Source: Stereum hirsutum FP-91666 SS1 (taxonomy: Eukaryota > Basidiomycota > Agaricomycetes > Russulales > Stereaceae). Taken from it: a DNA stretch of 64,000 nt. The DNA lies in the NCBI RefSeq assembly GCF_000264905.1, contig NW_006763131.1:782793-846792 (forward strand), given 5' to 3'. Both the position numbers and the translations under genes were made by a program. Position 1 is the stretch's first letter. Every line of letters starts with the position of its first letter. The notes beneath the pieces are model-generated. The model did not search any database. It was given only the letters and a program-made list of their open reading frames with translations, and had not been told where the DNA came from. This document shows, in pieces, positions 25,037 to 38,222 of the stretch.

Positions 25037-25794
25037 GTCACACGCGTCGTGGTTCTTGCACGAACGCGGTAGTAATTTGCCTGTTCTATCCAGACCTGGG
25101 AGCGTCGCTGAATATTGACAGTCGATGTCTTGATCTCCAGCGAATATCATTATTCTGGCTCAGAGACTTTGAGAAAAGACAGTCCAATTGTGCTAGGCTT
25201 TGCAACATATTGCAAAGGTGAAGTTGCCATGGAGTCGGCAACAGCAGCTTGAAGCATGAGGTTCTCCCACTTTCAAGTCTTGCCATCATGATCTCAAGGT
25301 TGTCGTGCAGACCACACTTGGGCCACACGTAAAACTAGACATCGAAAGCATGCCCACAGGCTGCCACAGCCTCAAAATCAGTGTCCCATTCAGGGAGCAT
25401 TTTTGTCTGCAGCATGGTCTGATGCCCGAATGGGATGTACATTGACTCAGGCGGTCAATGTTCTTTTTTGTGTGCGTGTGTGTGTGTGTATAAGTCTCCG
25501 GACTCCAACCAATTGCCAGGACGACGGTTATTCATCCATACACTACTCGTCCTGTTGTGCATGCAGACGTTGAAATTTATCCCAGGTGCACCTACTCGGC
25601 TGGAGTAAAGCGTAGCCTCCTACGCCGAACACATATTGACCGACTTTTCGTTAGCCTACATGCGCACGACAGGACTCCAATATGCGTTCAGCGCCACACA
25701 TACGTAGCATCGTCGAGTCGCCGCGGACGGAGACACGGGCCCTTTCTCACAGGCTCTTCCCTCTCCTTTCTCGCTCAGATTCTTAGAAGCTGAT

Positions 25795-25835
25795 GCGATC
25801 TGTCAGATGGGCGTCTATCGAATAAGACCCATCGA
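25795..25835 (-). repeat. 41-bp inverted repeat, right arm
   Basis: Partner of 24996-25036; two adjacent mismatches only. The flanking sequences diverge. Confidence 0.8.
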
Positions 25836-27099
25836 TCCTGTCCTCGAGGAAGGAACGAGCGACGGTCTTGAACCCGCTGCGCCTGATATGTACAACTGCC
25901 ATCAAGATGATCTTCCTTCCTTCCAAGTCTCCTTCTGATCCCTCATTCCCCATTCCATGGCCAGATGTATCAGTCTCAGTACTGCATATACCGTACAAGC
26001 GCTCAGCTCACCTCCGAGCCTCGCATCCCGCCGTATGCGTGTAAGTATGCAATGCGCGCCCTCCCACTCCACCTCTTCCATCTCTTTTCCTGATTCAGAC
26101 CCTCGTGCTCGCTTCTAAAACCCAGTTAAACCCGAAACTCCTGCGTCTGCATATGGGAATCGTACATGTCAGTTGAACTTCAAACAAGGCAGTCTGCGAG
26201 AATGTTTGTGCGAGCGCTAGCATCGTAGCAACTCCCGGTCCCAACTTCTAACAACATCAATCGCCACTTCCAAAAACACACCCGCATCTGACACTTCAAC
26301 TCTATCTACTGTCTGACTTCGAAGTCGGTGTATCCACATAGCATACCCACCCACGCCTCCACCGTATCCTTATTACATATCTCCCCGTTTGGCCGTTGAG
26401 GACTCCATACTTCGAAATTTATTTTGTTCTCTTTACGATACTTACTCTACCGCCGGGCTACATTGGGACTGTCAGGAAGATGGAGTCGGTGTCAGAGTCC
26501 GTAAGTCGTAAGAGTGGAAACCCTTCAAAGCTTCAACAAGCCTAGGCCTGCCAGTATACGGGCGATCATCTCCACCTACATACACTACCTCCTGTCCTTA
26601 TCCTCTCGTGATGATAATACTAAGAAAAAGCAAATGGAGCGCCGTCGCTGTCTGATGCAGAGGAGCGATCCCGTCCCAGTCCCAGCCCAGCCAGCCCGAA
26701 TTTTCGACCTCCTGAACTTCAAGTTCAGCCGTACACAATCATTTTAACCTCCAAATTTTCCACAAATTTCTTGACACCTTACCTGACCTTCCTCTGAATC
26801 AAAGTGGAACGGTCGAGCAACAAGAAAAACCCCCCATCCCCATCGGCCTCGGGCTCGCCATGTGCTCCCCCAGCCAGGCCTCAATTATGCACTTACGTAT
26901 CGTATCATACCGCCAACCGAAAATTAGCGTTTAGGTTTCGCGGCACCCTGCACACTTGCAGGGGAGGAAAAGGGAGTGTGCGGCCCGGGCCGGATGAACT
27001 CCAGTACCGTAGCCGGTGCACTGGGTGGATCTGGGTGTAAGATGTGGTTTCACGAATCCCGAATCTTGCCTCGCTGTTGCTGTTTTTTTTTGTTGCGAG

Positions 27100-27150
27100 T
27101 GTGATTGGTCGGGGGTTGTGATTGGTTGGAGAGGGACCAATGAGGGCGAG
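27100..27150. promoter_or_regulatory. cluster of three CCAAT boxes
   Basis: GATTGGTC, GATTGGTTGG and GACCAATGAG occur within about 45 bp. Such boxes bind the fungal Hap2/3/5 complex, but no gene start could be assigned to them. Confidence 0.3.
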
Positions 27151-27948
27151 GCTGTTGAACCTGGTATTCGTATGACCATTTGATGGCCATTGAATATTGA
27201 GGATCTGTACGCGGTTGGGTGGCACACGAGCTCGAGAGCGAATTCGAAAGGGGCAGAAGAGGTCTACGTGGTTCTGCATTACTGTACTTTATCTACTCGG
27301 TGTATCTACCCACACGCAACAACGACAAAGGAACGAAACAAGTATCTGCTAAACAACAACATCGTATGAAAAGAAGGTACTGGAACAAAAGGAGTGAAAC
27401 CAACCAAGAACCGGAGCGGTAATAAAGGACAGACAGACAAGAGACAATAATGAGAATAGAAACCCGAGACCCCAGAGAGTAATAAGAGTGAAGGAATAAA
27501 AGTCAGCTGGGACTGCGAGTTGTCCGAGACGAATAAAAGGCAGGTGAACTATAAACAAGACGGCGCGCGGGAGACCAGAGGAGACGAGAGGGAGAGGACG
27601 AGGGTTCATAGGTATAGCAAAACAGACAGGTATAGCAAGACGATGGAGGTATACACAGATGACGGAGGAGAGCATGCAAGTGGGGCATATCGGGGGCATG
27701 AGGGCGAGGCAGGGCAGGGCAAGTAGGGGATAGGACGGCGCCGTAGCGGGATGCAGAGGATGAGCGGAATAAAGTATATATATGGAACAATAAGATAGCA
27801 AGAGGCGAACGCGGCGACGATAGTCTTGAAGAGTGATGCGAGATTATATAGTACAATTGTTGTGGTGAGGGTGTCGCGGGAGCGTAGTATATGTTCGCCT
27901 AGAGTAATATGGACGTCGAAAACCAGAGAAGCGATGCTGAAGAGAAGA

Positions 27949-29187
27949 CTAGAATGTGGAGAGGATGCAAGGACCGTAGGGAGTTCCTGGCTGAAGATCA
28001 CGAGCGATGCGGATCTGGAAGTCTGAAGACGAGTGCACGATGAGCGACGAAAGTAAGTAAAGGAGAAGAATGTGCACTGACCTCCATCCTTGACCACAGG
28101 GTTCTCGCGTGCTCTTCGCTGGCGCTCCTCCTCCTGTTCCATCTCGACCTCATACAGAGGTCTCCGGCCAGGAAGGCGAGCGGCAGCATCGATAGGGCAC
28201 TTCTTCGGGGTCCATCGACCACCACCGGTGCGCTTGCAGACCTCGCTCTTCAATCGTAAGGGATAAGAGTCGAGCTCGCCTACGGGAGAGGTAACTTCGG
28301 GTGCGACGGAGGGGTCTGAGGGCGGTGGCAGACTGAGCCGTTGCTGACGAATGGAGCGGCGGCGTATAGCGGCAACGGCAGGGGCAATGGATTGGCCGTC
28401 GGGAGGGGTGAGAATGACAATAGAGCTGCTTCTCGAGCTAGTGCGAGAGCGAGGAGAGGTGGTAACGGGTAGCGGTGCAGATACAGGTGCAAGGGGAGCG
28501 TGAGATGGTTCGGGTGTACGGGGAGTAGGACAGCCGTAGAGTTGGTCGAAGCAGGCGTCGCACACGCGAGCTGCGTAGAGAGGCGAAGTGGGTGACGCGA
28601 ACTGGGCTATGGGAGTGTTGCGTGGCGGGTGAAGGAAGTCGAGATTGGACGTGTCGAGGAGGCTCGTCCTGCGAGAGGAGCAGGTGGCACAGAAGATGCC
28701 GCCACACTTGCGACAGTGGTGTCTGCGTTCGAAGATGGAGAACCGCTTCGGGCAGGTGAAGGTTTCGCAAGATGCCGCTTGGGAATCGGGCTGGACAAAA
28801 ATAGGTTAGCGTTTGAGTTGCGCAGAGGGAAGATAGGACAACGAACCTTCCAAAGATGCTTTGGGAGGAGGACGGCGAGGTGTTCATTAGGGCGGACATA
28901 AGTGGCGTCGAAGGAGGCAGTGTCTGAGATGGTGGCGTCGGAGGAGGCGTCAGAGGGGAAGGAGCATGAAGAGGACGCGGAGGAGGGCGAGTATTCCGCT
29001 GTGGCACGTGGTGTGTTAGCGGACAAGTAGCGATCGAAAGAGGGCGTGGGCGCTTACCAGAGTCTTCAGGGAGACTGTCAAGGGAGCGGATGGAGGGCGA
29101 GAGGGAACCCAGCTTGCGGAGGGTGCCTGCGATGGGGGCCACAAGGGCGTGGGAGGGGAACTGTGTGGCGAGGAGAGAGGGAGACAT
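27949..29187 (-). CDS. FYVE zinc-finger protein (354 aa)
   Basis: Four exons on the minus strand (29187-29058, 28998-28847, 28790-28082, 28022-27949) give 354 residues. The FYVE domain lies at about residues 92-170 and has all three diagnostic parts: WxxD (WKPD, across the second intron), R-R-H-H-C-R-K-C-G and R-V-C, with paired cysteines CPKR...CRKC...CATC...CDAC. FYVE fingers bind phosphatidylinositol 3-phosphate on endosomes and vacuoles, so an endosomal trafficking or signalling role is likely. The remainder is Ser/Pro-rich with a short conserved-looking C-terminus (DFQIRIARDLQPGTPYG). The protein is small, without the RING of Pib1 or the kinase of Fab1. It has no membrane segment. The C-terminal exon is short but in phase and ends at TAG. 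Confidence 0.85.
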
Positions 29188-32100
29188 GGTGTATGTTGTG
29201 GAGGAGTGGGGAGGGCGGGGAACAACGGTGGCCAGGACGCGTCCAGCGCACTGTTATAAACAGCTGGATACGATCGCGGACCACCAGTTCGGCGCATGTC
29301 GATGCCTCGCGTCCAGCCCAATTGACCCCGACGGAGCCGTCAGCTCGGACTTTCCCTGGAACATCTCCCTTGCCCCTTCCGGACACGTCGCCAGTTCTCT
29401 CATCGCCCCGCCCCAGCAAGTCCCATCTCCTCCCTCCCCAGCCCTCGCTCTTCCCCTCCGCTGCTCTCTCCCCCGGCACTGCCCTCTCCATAGCATTTCA
29501 TGATCCCCCATCCTGATATCCCAACGAGGACCATCGTATGTTTTGTGTTTCAGGTCGTAAACATACACCCGCCGTTCTCCTCGCACCCGCCACCCACAGC
29601 GATCGTCGCTCGTGCCTCTTCCTTTCGACCCCTCGGGCGACCTTTTGATCGCTCTCCTTCCCTCCTCCTTCGTTTCCTCTCCATTTACCTCCGTCCCTAG
29701 CACGCCCTCGTCCTTAACTTTCTTCCCTTTTTGGCTGCGCATTCTCCTCTCCTGTCCCCGAGCTTCCCGTGTCCGGTCTCTCCAATGAAAGAAAAACAAT
29801 CAATTCGCTTTTTTCAGCCCATCCGGAGGCGAATCTCTTCTGCGCCCCATCGACATCTCGTCGCTCATCATCGTCAATCGCGTCCCCGACTGATCGTCGT
29901 CATTATTTCCCGCACCGAGAGCCGACAAACCCAAAAATCGATCTGCGCTGCTCAACGTCCTCAACGTCTTCCACTTCTTTTCTTTGGTCATTCTATTCAG
30001 CAATTTCCGTCACTCGCCCTCCCACCCCTGCGGCCATCACTTCTTCGTATCCCCCTGCTCCTCGCCCTCTCCCCTCCGTCTTTCTTCCAGTAATTCAGTG
30101 TTCCTCGCCGCATGTACAGTTACCACCGCGGTCCCCTCGTTCTCGCACTAACCTCGATAGACTAACGCTTATGATTACGGTAACGACCCCTACGGTATTT
30201 TACGGCAAACTGCCGGCCACTGACACAGCCCCGTAGGCCCGTCCTGCCCCTTCGCCCGCCTCGCCAATCGGCATCTCATCATTTCCCACACCTTATTGCC
30301 CGATTTTGCACCCCCTTCCCTTACGTTGTCCGTTGCGCCGTTGCCTGGCACTTTGCCTGGACGCCGTCGACGTTATGTACGGTTCAGAATCTTCATGTTC
30401 CGTGTCCCCAACGCTTTACCGAATTGGGGAATTCTCTCAGTTACGGTTACACGGGGCGCTCGGAAAGCGGAAGATGTGCGGTCCAGCTTTATTCAACCCC
30501 ACATGCCGTCCGGGTCTTCCTCAGGCGGCACTCGGTCTTGTTCCGTTTTATTTTACGAGTTCGCTTTGCGGTTTATGTACTCCATCCGGGTGGTCGTTGG
30601 GCGTGTTCCTTCGGTTCGCTGTTCGTCGAGAGGAGTCGTGGGCCGTTCGATGTCTGCTTGCTAGCAGTCGGACGATCATTAGATCAAATAATAGTAGTCT
30701 CTCTTTCGTGTGTTCGTGGTGCGTTTCAGAACATGACGAAAATGAGCATAATATCATCACCGTGGAGTGCTCATGATCCCGATACGTACCCTGCAGCGGC
30801 GGAATGGCAGCGTTAGCGAGAGCTCGTGTTCGATGTTGGACTGGGTTGACGACGACGGCTACAGCGTTCTTCCTCTGAGTCCGCCCCCTCTGACACGCGC
30901 AGAATACGAATCGCTGCTCGTTAGCGCCGTTGCGTTTCGAGGCCAGACAGGCCACGATGCCCTGCGTAACATGTGGACATGTGCGCCGACGGTGCCCCTT
31001 GATTTCATTCATGCATGCAAACATGAAATTTGAAGAAAGAAGTGTACGTGTTGGGAATTTACATAGGCACTTCAAGTTTAGGAGGTTATTACGCTCGAGT
31101 CTCGATAGCAAATGGGAATTGAGGGACGAACGGGCGACGGCGACGTCGTCTCACTGAAGTCGAGATGAAGAGAGATGGGTTCGGAGGATTGGGAGTGTAA
31201 CACGAGGTTCGCTTGTTGTGCTGGTGCGAGCAGCGCGTTCATTGGTTCATTGTTCCAGTCAGTGCGGCGAGTTATGAGCTCGAGTGATGAGTGGCCAATA
31301 ACAATGATGGACGGATGAGGAAATGCCGACGCCGCATTGGTCCCCCCCTCTCTGCTTTGATCTCCGGCTTTCCCTCCCTAGCATCTCACATTAGGCACAC
31401 CAGGAGGCATGGGGATATCGAGTGCCGGTGTCAAGGGGACGTTACTGTATGTACCCTGACCGTAATCTGACTTTCAAGCTTCAAGCTTCAAGGGAAGGAA
31501 GGGTGTACGCCGTGCTGTCTGTCAAATCGTGAAGGAAGTGCGGCGAAACACGAAACAGATTGGTGTGTTGGAGTACTGAGTGTTATGGAAATGGTAACGT
31601 TTTGACGATTAGGTTTCGTTGTCGATGCGGGGATGGGCGGACGTGGGTATGCAACGTTAATAGTAGAAGTAGAAATCCGGGGAGGACGGGGTGGAAGTGA
31701 CGGGTGACAGGTTGAAGGATGCAGGATGCAGGATCGTACATAGCTCCGTATGGGTGCGGGGTGCTTTGAAGGAGGTTTACGAGGGAATTTCGGTCAGGGT
31801 TCAAGTATAGGTAATAATCGTTGGTTTGTTCGACCAATGACAAGGTGAATGGGACATGGAAGAATCCGAACGGACAAGCTGTAAGAGGCGAGCTCGGACG
31901 TTCTCGATATTAAATAGATTAAAACTTAAAAGTCTTCATACCGCCCGAGAAGAGCATGCAAAGACGTATGTTCCAGGAGACGTTGATGGGGAGTACGTAA
32001 TCGAAGAAAACATACGTGTACGTCGGTACGCAGAGCGAGGACGCTGGACGGGGATACGTGTCGTCCGAATGCCAATTGGCAGCGTCGATGAGAACTTGAA

Positions 32101-33981
32101 TGTCATGGATATGGATATCGCCGAGGTGGAGTGACCCTTTCTTCGAGTTCTCCTTCGAAGGCGGATTCGGAGTCGAAGCGCTTGTCAATGGGCAGTACTG
32201 TACTGACTGACGGTACATACCCCACCGCAGCTGAAACGGCGTTCCAAGACCAAGAGCATACGGATAATACTGAAGAGCATGAAGAATAAGCCTGACATGT
32301 CGATCGCAGAGCTGGCATTCGTTCAACATGCACAGTACATACACATGTATATGTACAGCCTTCAAGGACCTTCGGGTGCGCGTACAGCCCTCCACAGTTC
32401 AGTAAGTACGCGTCGTCGCAGTCAGGTCATAACCAAAGCCCCTTGAAGAGAATTCCAGCGAAGGGTTCCGTAGAACACGTCTAAGGTCCGTAGTAAGTAG
32501 CCGTTGCCAATGCCAACGACACGCTCGGGCCCGTTGCCCTCGTCGAGCAGCATGCGCACGGGCCACGTATGTATAGCTATAGGTACTACGCCGCAACCTC
32601 CAGTGATGCAGATGCCCGAGACCGAAGTGTACTCGACAGAAGGTAAACCCAAAACAGGAACAATAGCCTTCCGGAGAATCGGATGCGTAAGTACAGCCTC
32701 CCGTGCCAAACGCCATCCCGCCTCTGCTAGGTGTGTCCCGCCCTTCCTTTAAGATGCCGTCGCGTCGGGCGCACAGCGAGAGCATGAGCCGAGCCGGAGA
32801 GAAGAACGAGAAATCAGCCTGAGGACTGCCACTGTGTTTGATTCTGTCAGACGCAGGCGACGACTCCCCGAGGCACTGGCAGGATGAAAGGTTCGGTCGA
32901 AAAATGGAAAGAAAATTGCTTGAGACGGCGGTGAGTTACCGGTGGCAGCTACGACGGCAGCGGTCACAGACGATCGTGCTTTCGAAGGGGACGATCACTT
33001 GGCACGAACGTCAAAAGTGGGAGCAAGCTGCCTCCAACGATCGCGAAGGGTGGGTCACTGCTGTCCGCCGCAGTTTTTTTTCTTTGTCACTGTGATCATC
33101 GCCGAGGTCGATGTCAACGGAAGTAAACGACCGAGTCGGCGTCGGGCCTGGTCTCGATATACCTCCGTCGACTTTAGGTGGACATCGAGGGGCGATCCGG
33201 CGACTGACAACCTTTTGCTTCCGGGTTTCTTGGCCGAAACTGGAAGAGAGCTGGCTACCGAGCCGACCGATGCCGCTGAGAAATGGTCCAGATACGGGGA
33301 GTATTTGCGGTCCGGGAGTGATCGGTGGCGGACCAGAGAAAAGAGCAGCGAGGACAGATCTAGCGGTCAATCGGGTTGGAAGAAAATGTTTGTAGTTCCT
33401 TCGCAGACAGGATGCTAAGTATAGCCCGACGCAGAGAAACGGCACATCGTATTGTGAACCCGATGTTAATGAAAGCTTGGCGAGAATTCGCTTTGATTCT
33501 TTCTGAAAGGTCTCGATTCTCGAGGCATGAGTTTGTAGGTGGTCGAAGCAGAGCGTCGTGTTCCGGAAGACGGCCTCGATATCGATGAGGGAAAATCACC
33601 AGCATATGCGGATGCACGCGTGCGAAGCGACGAAATCGACCATAATCTCGAAGCTGCTGGTTGTCCTCAGGGTAATATCTGATTGTGATCCTCGAGGCTT
33701 ACCGAGTCCCCGAGTCCCTGTGCTTCCTTCTGCGCCGATGTACCTTTGCGCTGGGCAGAAGACTGTCAACGAATCTCCATGAATTGTTCATCATTATTTT
33801 TTTTCAAAGTGCTTCCAGGGGCTTCATAAGCATCCGTGCAGGTCCATTTTGCGAAAGAGGCAGGATGAAAAGATGTGGCGAAGTGTTGTGTGGGGTTGTC
33901 GCGCGCTGTGTGGGGAAACGGGGCTCGGAACAAAATTTACAGAAAAATAGACGTGCCTGTATAGGTCTTCGGCGTATGAAT
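29188..33981. other. long intergenic region
   Basis: About 29190-30110 is strongly pyrimidine-rich on the plus strand and purine-rich on the minus, fitting the FYVE promoter/leader and generating long spurious ORFs. From 30.1 to 33.98 kb no supported gene was found; a weak minus-strand candidate at 31919-32785 is listed separately. The transposon begins immediately to the right. Confidence 0.5.
31919..32785 (-). CDS. possible uncharacterised gene fragment
   Basis: Two minus-strand frames in this interval look more protein-like than their surroundings: 32709-32422 (contains PVLGLPSVEYTSVSGICITG) and 32395-31919 (contains HALQYYPYALGLGTPFQLRW). They may be exons of one gene, but I could not fix splice sites that join them, and no family is recognised. 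Confidence 0.2.
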
Positions 33982-33988
33982 ATTGAGC
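33982..33988 (+). repeat. target-site duplication, left (ATTGAGC)
   Basis: The heptamer ATTGAGC directly precedes the left terminal repeat and recurs directly after the right one (42035-42041). Confidence 0.7.
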
Positions 33989-34020
33989 CCCAGTGAAAAA
34001 CGCGTCGATGTGTATCTATG
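33989..34020 (+). repeat. left terminal inverted repeat
   Basis: 32 bp, 29 of which match the reverse complement of 42003-42034. The inner end includes the first subterminal motif GTGTATCTATG (34010-34020); a second follows at 34028-34038. Confidence 0.8.
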
Positions 34021-34548
34021 AGGCGATGTGTATCTATGTAAATATATGACGGTCTATGAATTTCGATTGCTTGCAAGACAACGTCCACTGACGACACTGT
34101 CTGAGTCATACCTTCCATTTTTGGGTAAGGGTCCCACGGCGAGTCGTTCACAGTAAGTTCAAGTTCAAGTTGAGCTTGCCTCCGTCATTGTTGTGGCGCT
34201 CGCTCTAGCGTATGGTCTGCTTGCAACGAGCTCCTTCACGAAGACCTCACAGTCATATACCCTTCTGTGCTACTGTTAGCTAGGCTGGCTTCTCTGATAT
34301 CCGAGTTCTGGGCTTCAGTTTGAATGTTCCTAGTCACCAGTGGGCTCCTATTGAGCCGAGCTAGCAGTCTCCGAGTTCTCGCTGCTCGAACTACGCATTT
34401 CTCTATGCTTCGTCCTTTCCACTGCCTCCAAGGGTCTTTTCTTAGGACAAGGTAGGTTGAAACAATTGTGGATAACTCATAGCCTCTCTCATGTGTCTTG
34501 TAATACATAACTAGTGCACACAGCGGCATTGCTGGAACACTCGGAACA

Positions 34549-37500
34549 TTGAGGCCAGCCGTGGTCAATCAGACTGGGCGCTCTTACTCCATTACACTCC
34601 AGGCTCATATTCGGAAATTCTGTCCTGTCCACCACCTTCATGCTCCGAATCTGAAACACTCTGCATCTACCTCCTCCCGAAACGAAAATGCCGCTTTGGT
34701 TACGAAATATCCCTGTCCATGTGCAGAATGTGCTGAAGTTGGACGTCAGGTCTCTCGGCAGGCTCTGAAGACGCACACCGGCCTCACACCAAAAGTCCTT
34801 GCTTCTCTAACACCGGAAGAAATTACTGCACACATGAACCGCTTTACAGCCGAAGCGGATCAGTCGTCTCTTCAAGCCCCTGCAGCTCCTGCTGATTCCG
34901 CAGGCCCTTCGCTCTCGTCTACGTCAATGCGAAAGCGTAGTGCAGACGACCGGAGTGCTGGCTCTGCAGAACAGAGTAAGCGCCAACGGGTAGAAGACAT
35001 GGATGAGGATACACTGATTCCCGTATGTGATCAAATCGATCATTCTTTCATGCCCGTTCTTGTTGTATGATGCACTCATAGAATCCTCTCTTCAGCCTGA
35101 CAGTCCACCACCCTCCCCTCCTGCACATCCACCGCCTTCTCAGACTCCCGAACCACAACCACTTCCCAATCCGCAACCACCGTCCATTGATACACAACGA
35201 TCTACCCACCAACCTCATACTCCTGCGGGTCCGCCTCAGCATCCTCCCGACTTTCCAGACCCCGACAATGTTCAAGAGCACAATCATATTCCGATCGAAC
35301 TTCCGAATATACCAGAGGATGCAATCGGTGTTGGAACTAGTCCGGAGATGATGGAGGTGCCTGCGGCGTCGGTGATAGAGGATTTTCGGATTGGGGAGGA
35401 GTTCGTTCGTGGTGTCCAGTTAGCCACTCTGGACAATGGTGGTTTAGATTTAGAGACCGTTGATCGGCTACGTAATCCCCTGCGTACACCACTCAATATA
35501 ACAGACCCAGATTTTCGTTTATCCCTCGATATCTTCCTCGCCACTCGAAATGCTTCACAGAAAACATATCACGACATCCACCAGGCCATGCAGCGCCACA
35601 ATCCCGAGTCTGCTATGCTATCACATGCACAGATGAAACACCGTGTCGCGGAGCTTAGCGGTGTCACTCCCATCATTCATGATATGTGTATCAACTCCTG
35701 CCTCGCATTCACCGGTCCATTCGCCAATGAGACATCGTGCCCGAAGTGCAAGGAACCGCGTTATGATCCACAGCATCCACACTCTCGAGTTGCGCGTCAA
35801 CACTTCTCGACAATTCCTATCGGTCCCGTTCTACAAGCTCTGCGACGAAACCCAGAGAGTGCAGAGAAGTTTCAGTATCTCGGTCAACGGATCGAGAAAT
35901 TCTTGGAGCAATACAATCACAATCCTCTCTTTTCTCCTCAGGTTTTCGAAGACTGGTGCGATGGTAGCGACTTTCGCCGTGCTATCGTTGAGCGTCGTAT
36001 CACCTCCGAAACATCAGTCCTCATGTTTTCGATGGATGGCGCAAAACTCTATCGCAACAAGGATTCGGACTGTACAATCGCTATTTGGGTCATCCTCAGC
36101 CTGTCGCCTACCATTCGCTACAAAAAGGCGTTTATCTTCCCCGCATTCTTCATTCCTGGACCACGACACCCACGCAACCATGACTCGTACATGTATCCAA
36201 GCTTCCATCACCTCTCCGCTCTTCAGAATGGAGGGCTCACAGTCTGGGATGCCGCCAAGAACAAGATCTACAAAGACTATCCTTTCCTTGGTTTCGCCAC
36301 AGCCGATGCAGTTGGAATGGCTTCGCTGTCTGGTGGTGTTGGGCATCTGGGGAAGTTTGGATGTCGTCTTCGCTGCATGCAACAAGGTCGTCGGAAACCA
36401 GGTGACAAGAGCTACTTCCCTGCCTATCTCAAGCCGAACAATTACTCTGTACCGGGATGTGACCATGCAGATTCGAGTTATCGAGAGAGGAAGGGGACCT
36501 CGGCAGAACTGGCTGAGAGGTGAGCTTTGATGGAGTAGCACTTCAACCGACCTGTCCTAATTGACTGTGATGCATTTTACAGGTATAAGAGAGGTGTTGA
36601 CTACGTTGGAGCATCCAAGGATCAAGACGAATACAACAGGCGTCGACTCGAGACCGGAACTTGCAAACCTACCATCATCAGCGGGCTTCCTCCCCAGCGT
36701 TGTCTCGGTGTTCCTGGCTGTCTCTGTGGCGACTGCATGCACCATCCTGCGCTCAACATACCCGATAATCACATCAACCTTTGGCGGGGACGGACAAAGG
36801 CTGATAAGAACGACAACAGGGCGTCCTGGGACTGGGCCACACTTGTTGGTCCGGCATGGACAGAGCATGGTAGTCTACTCGGTAAAGCTGCTCCTTACTG
36901 GCCAGGATCGTTCGATCGAGTTCCTCGAAATCCGGCAGAGAAGATCTCGAGTGGTTACAAGGCATGGGAGTTTATGCTATATTTCTATGGTATCGGTCCT
37001 GCAGTATTCTACGAATTTCTCCCCGACAAGTATTGGAGAAATTACTGTCAGCTTGTCAAGGTTGTTCGTTATCAGGTCCAGCATAAGATCTCCCATGACC
37101 AGCTTCTCGACTCCCAAATTGTGCGTGATCTTCTCTGTCATTTTCTTCTGGAGTTCCAAGTCTGGAAAAACGGTATTCTAACTTATTTTCCAGGCCGCTC
37201 AGAATTGCTGTGAGGACTATGAATCACTCTACTACCGACGTATGCCAGAGCGCATCGACTTTGTTCGCCAAAGCATACACACGATCTCTCACATGGCTTC
37301 AGAAACACAACGTGTCGGACCCGGTGCATACGGAAGTCAGTGGCCACTCGAACGTACCATAGGCGACCTTGGACAGCAGATCAAGCAGCCCTCTAGACCG
37401 TATGCAAACCTCTCACAGCGCGGACTCCTTCAAGCACAGATCAATGCATTGCGATCGATGATACCGGATCTGGATGGAGGAGTTGTACCTCAGTTGCCGC

Positions 37501-38222
37501 ATGGCGCTCAGGATTTGGGTAATGGGTATGCGTTGCTTCGTGCCATGGACAACATACTTCGACCCATCACACCTGCGGAAACGGAAGCTATTCGTGTGTA
37601 TGTGCTAGGCCTCAGTGGGGTAGTTCAGACACCGACTACAGCGGTCACACGTTGGGCCAGGTTGCGCCTGCCAAATGGTCAGGTTGCTCGAACACTTTGG
37701 AAAGAGTCACGAAAGCCGCTCAACCAGCTTCGCATGTCTCGAAATGTAAAGGTACTATATTTTCTTCTAGTCTGCTCATAATTAACACAGCTTGAACTGA
37801 CCATGATTGACTATTAGATAGAGAGTGTAGACGTCTTCAACGGTGAAATGCACCGTGCCACTGATTTTGGAGAAGTCCAGTATTTCTTTCAGCTTCAGGT
37901 TGCTGGAAGAACTCGAACTGTCGCAATGGTCTCCCTACTTTCAGACCTCGAAAAAGACCTCTTCTCCCTTTCGCACGGCACACTCATGTCTTACGTGCAC
38001 ACCGCTCATCCAAGCCTCCGTGTTGTCAATGCCACGGATATCAAGTCTGTGATTGCTAGCATCCCACACCGCATTCAGAGGTACGAAAGTGGGAGACTGA
38101 GGAGGTTTGGTGATGAGAGCGAGGAGCCATGGAATTGGGAGGATCGTTTTGTGGTTGTTGAGAAACCCGGATTAGATGTTGCATCCATGGCAGGAGCTCA
38201 GGAAGAGATATTGGACGAGTAG
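34549..38222 (+). CDS. Tnp2-family (CACTA-type) transposase (1,132 aa)
   Basis: Five exons: 34549-35022, 35096-36519, 36583-37120, 37194-37751, 37818-38222. The N-terminus has a short cysteine motif (CPCAEC) and a basic KRQRVED patch, then a Pro-rich linker. The core matches the basidiomycete Tnp2 transposase pattern: CINSC...CPKCKEPRY zinc-ribbon-like segment, SMDGAKLYR, a LGVPGCLCGDCMHHPALNIP block, YYRRMPERIDFVRQSIHT and WPLERTIGDLGQQIKQPS. The C-terminal YFFQLQVAGRTRTVAMVSL...VEKPGLDVA region is also typical of these fungal proteins. It would bind the terminal and subterminal repeats and catalyse cut-and-paste transposition in the nucleus. No stop or frameshift interrupts it. The intron at 37121 was chosen for its GTGCGT donor and CTAAC branch site. 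The start could be slightly downstream. Confidence 0.85.

Larger units (their letters stand above)
24489..27948. other. gene-poor region with inverted repeat
   Basis: No supported gene. The stretch holds a 41-bp inverted repeat (24996 and 25795), a GT-dinucleotide run near 25475 and three CCAAT boxes near 27100-27145. Its right end, from roughly 27300, is probably the 3' flank of the FYVE gene. Confidence 0.5.

Noticed and set aside
27606..28565. Long minus-strand reading frame through the FYVE 3' end
   Set aside because: It reads through an intron (28081-28023); splicing there restores a conserved-looking end and stop at 27949.
29254..29799. 181-residue minus-strand ORF rich in Arg, Glu and Gly
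   Set aside because: It is the purine-rich strand of the FYVE promoter, with biased composition and no motif.
30548..31111. 187-residue minus-strand ORF
   Set aside because: No motif, no supporting splice structure, and competing frames of similar length on the other strand.
31472..31492. Three TTCAAGC units in tandem
   Set aside because: Too short and isolated to call a functional repeat.
35643..36530. 295-residue ORF overlapping the transposase
   Set aside because: Shifted frame of the transposase; no conserved residues.
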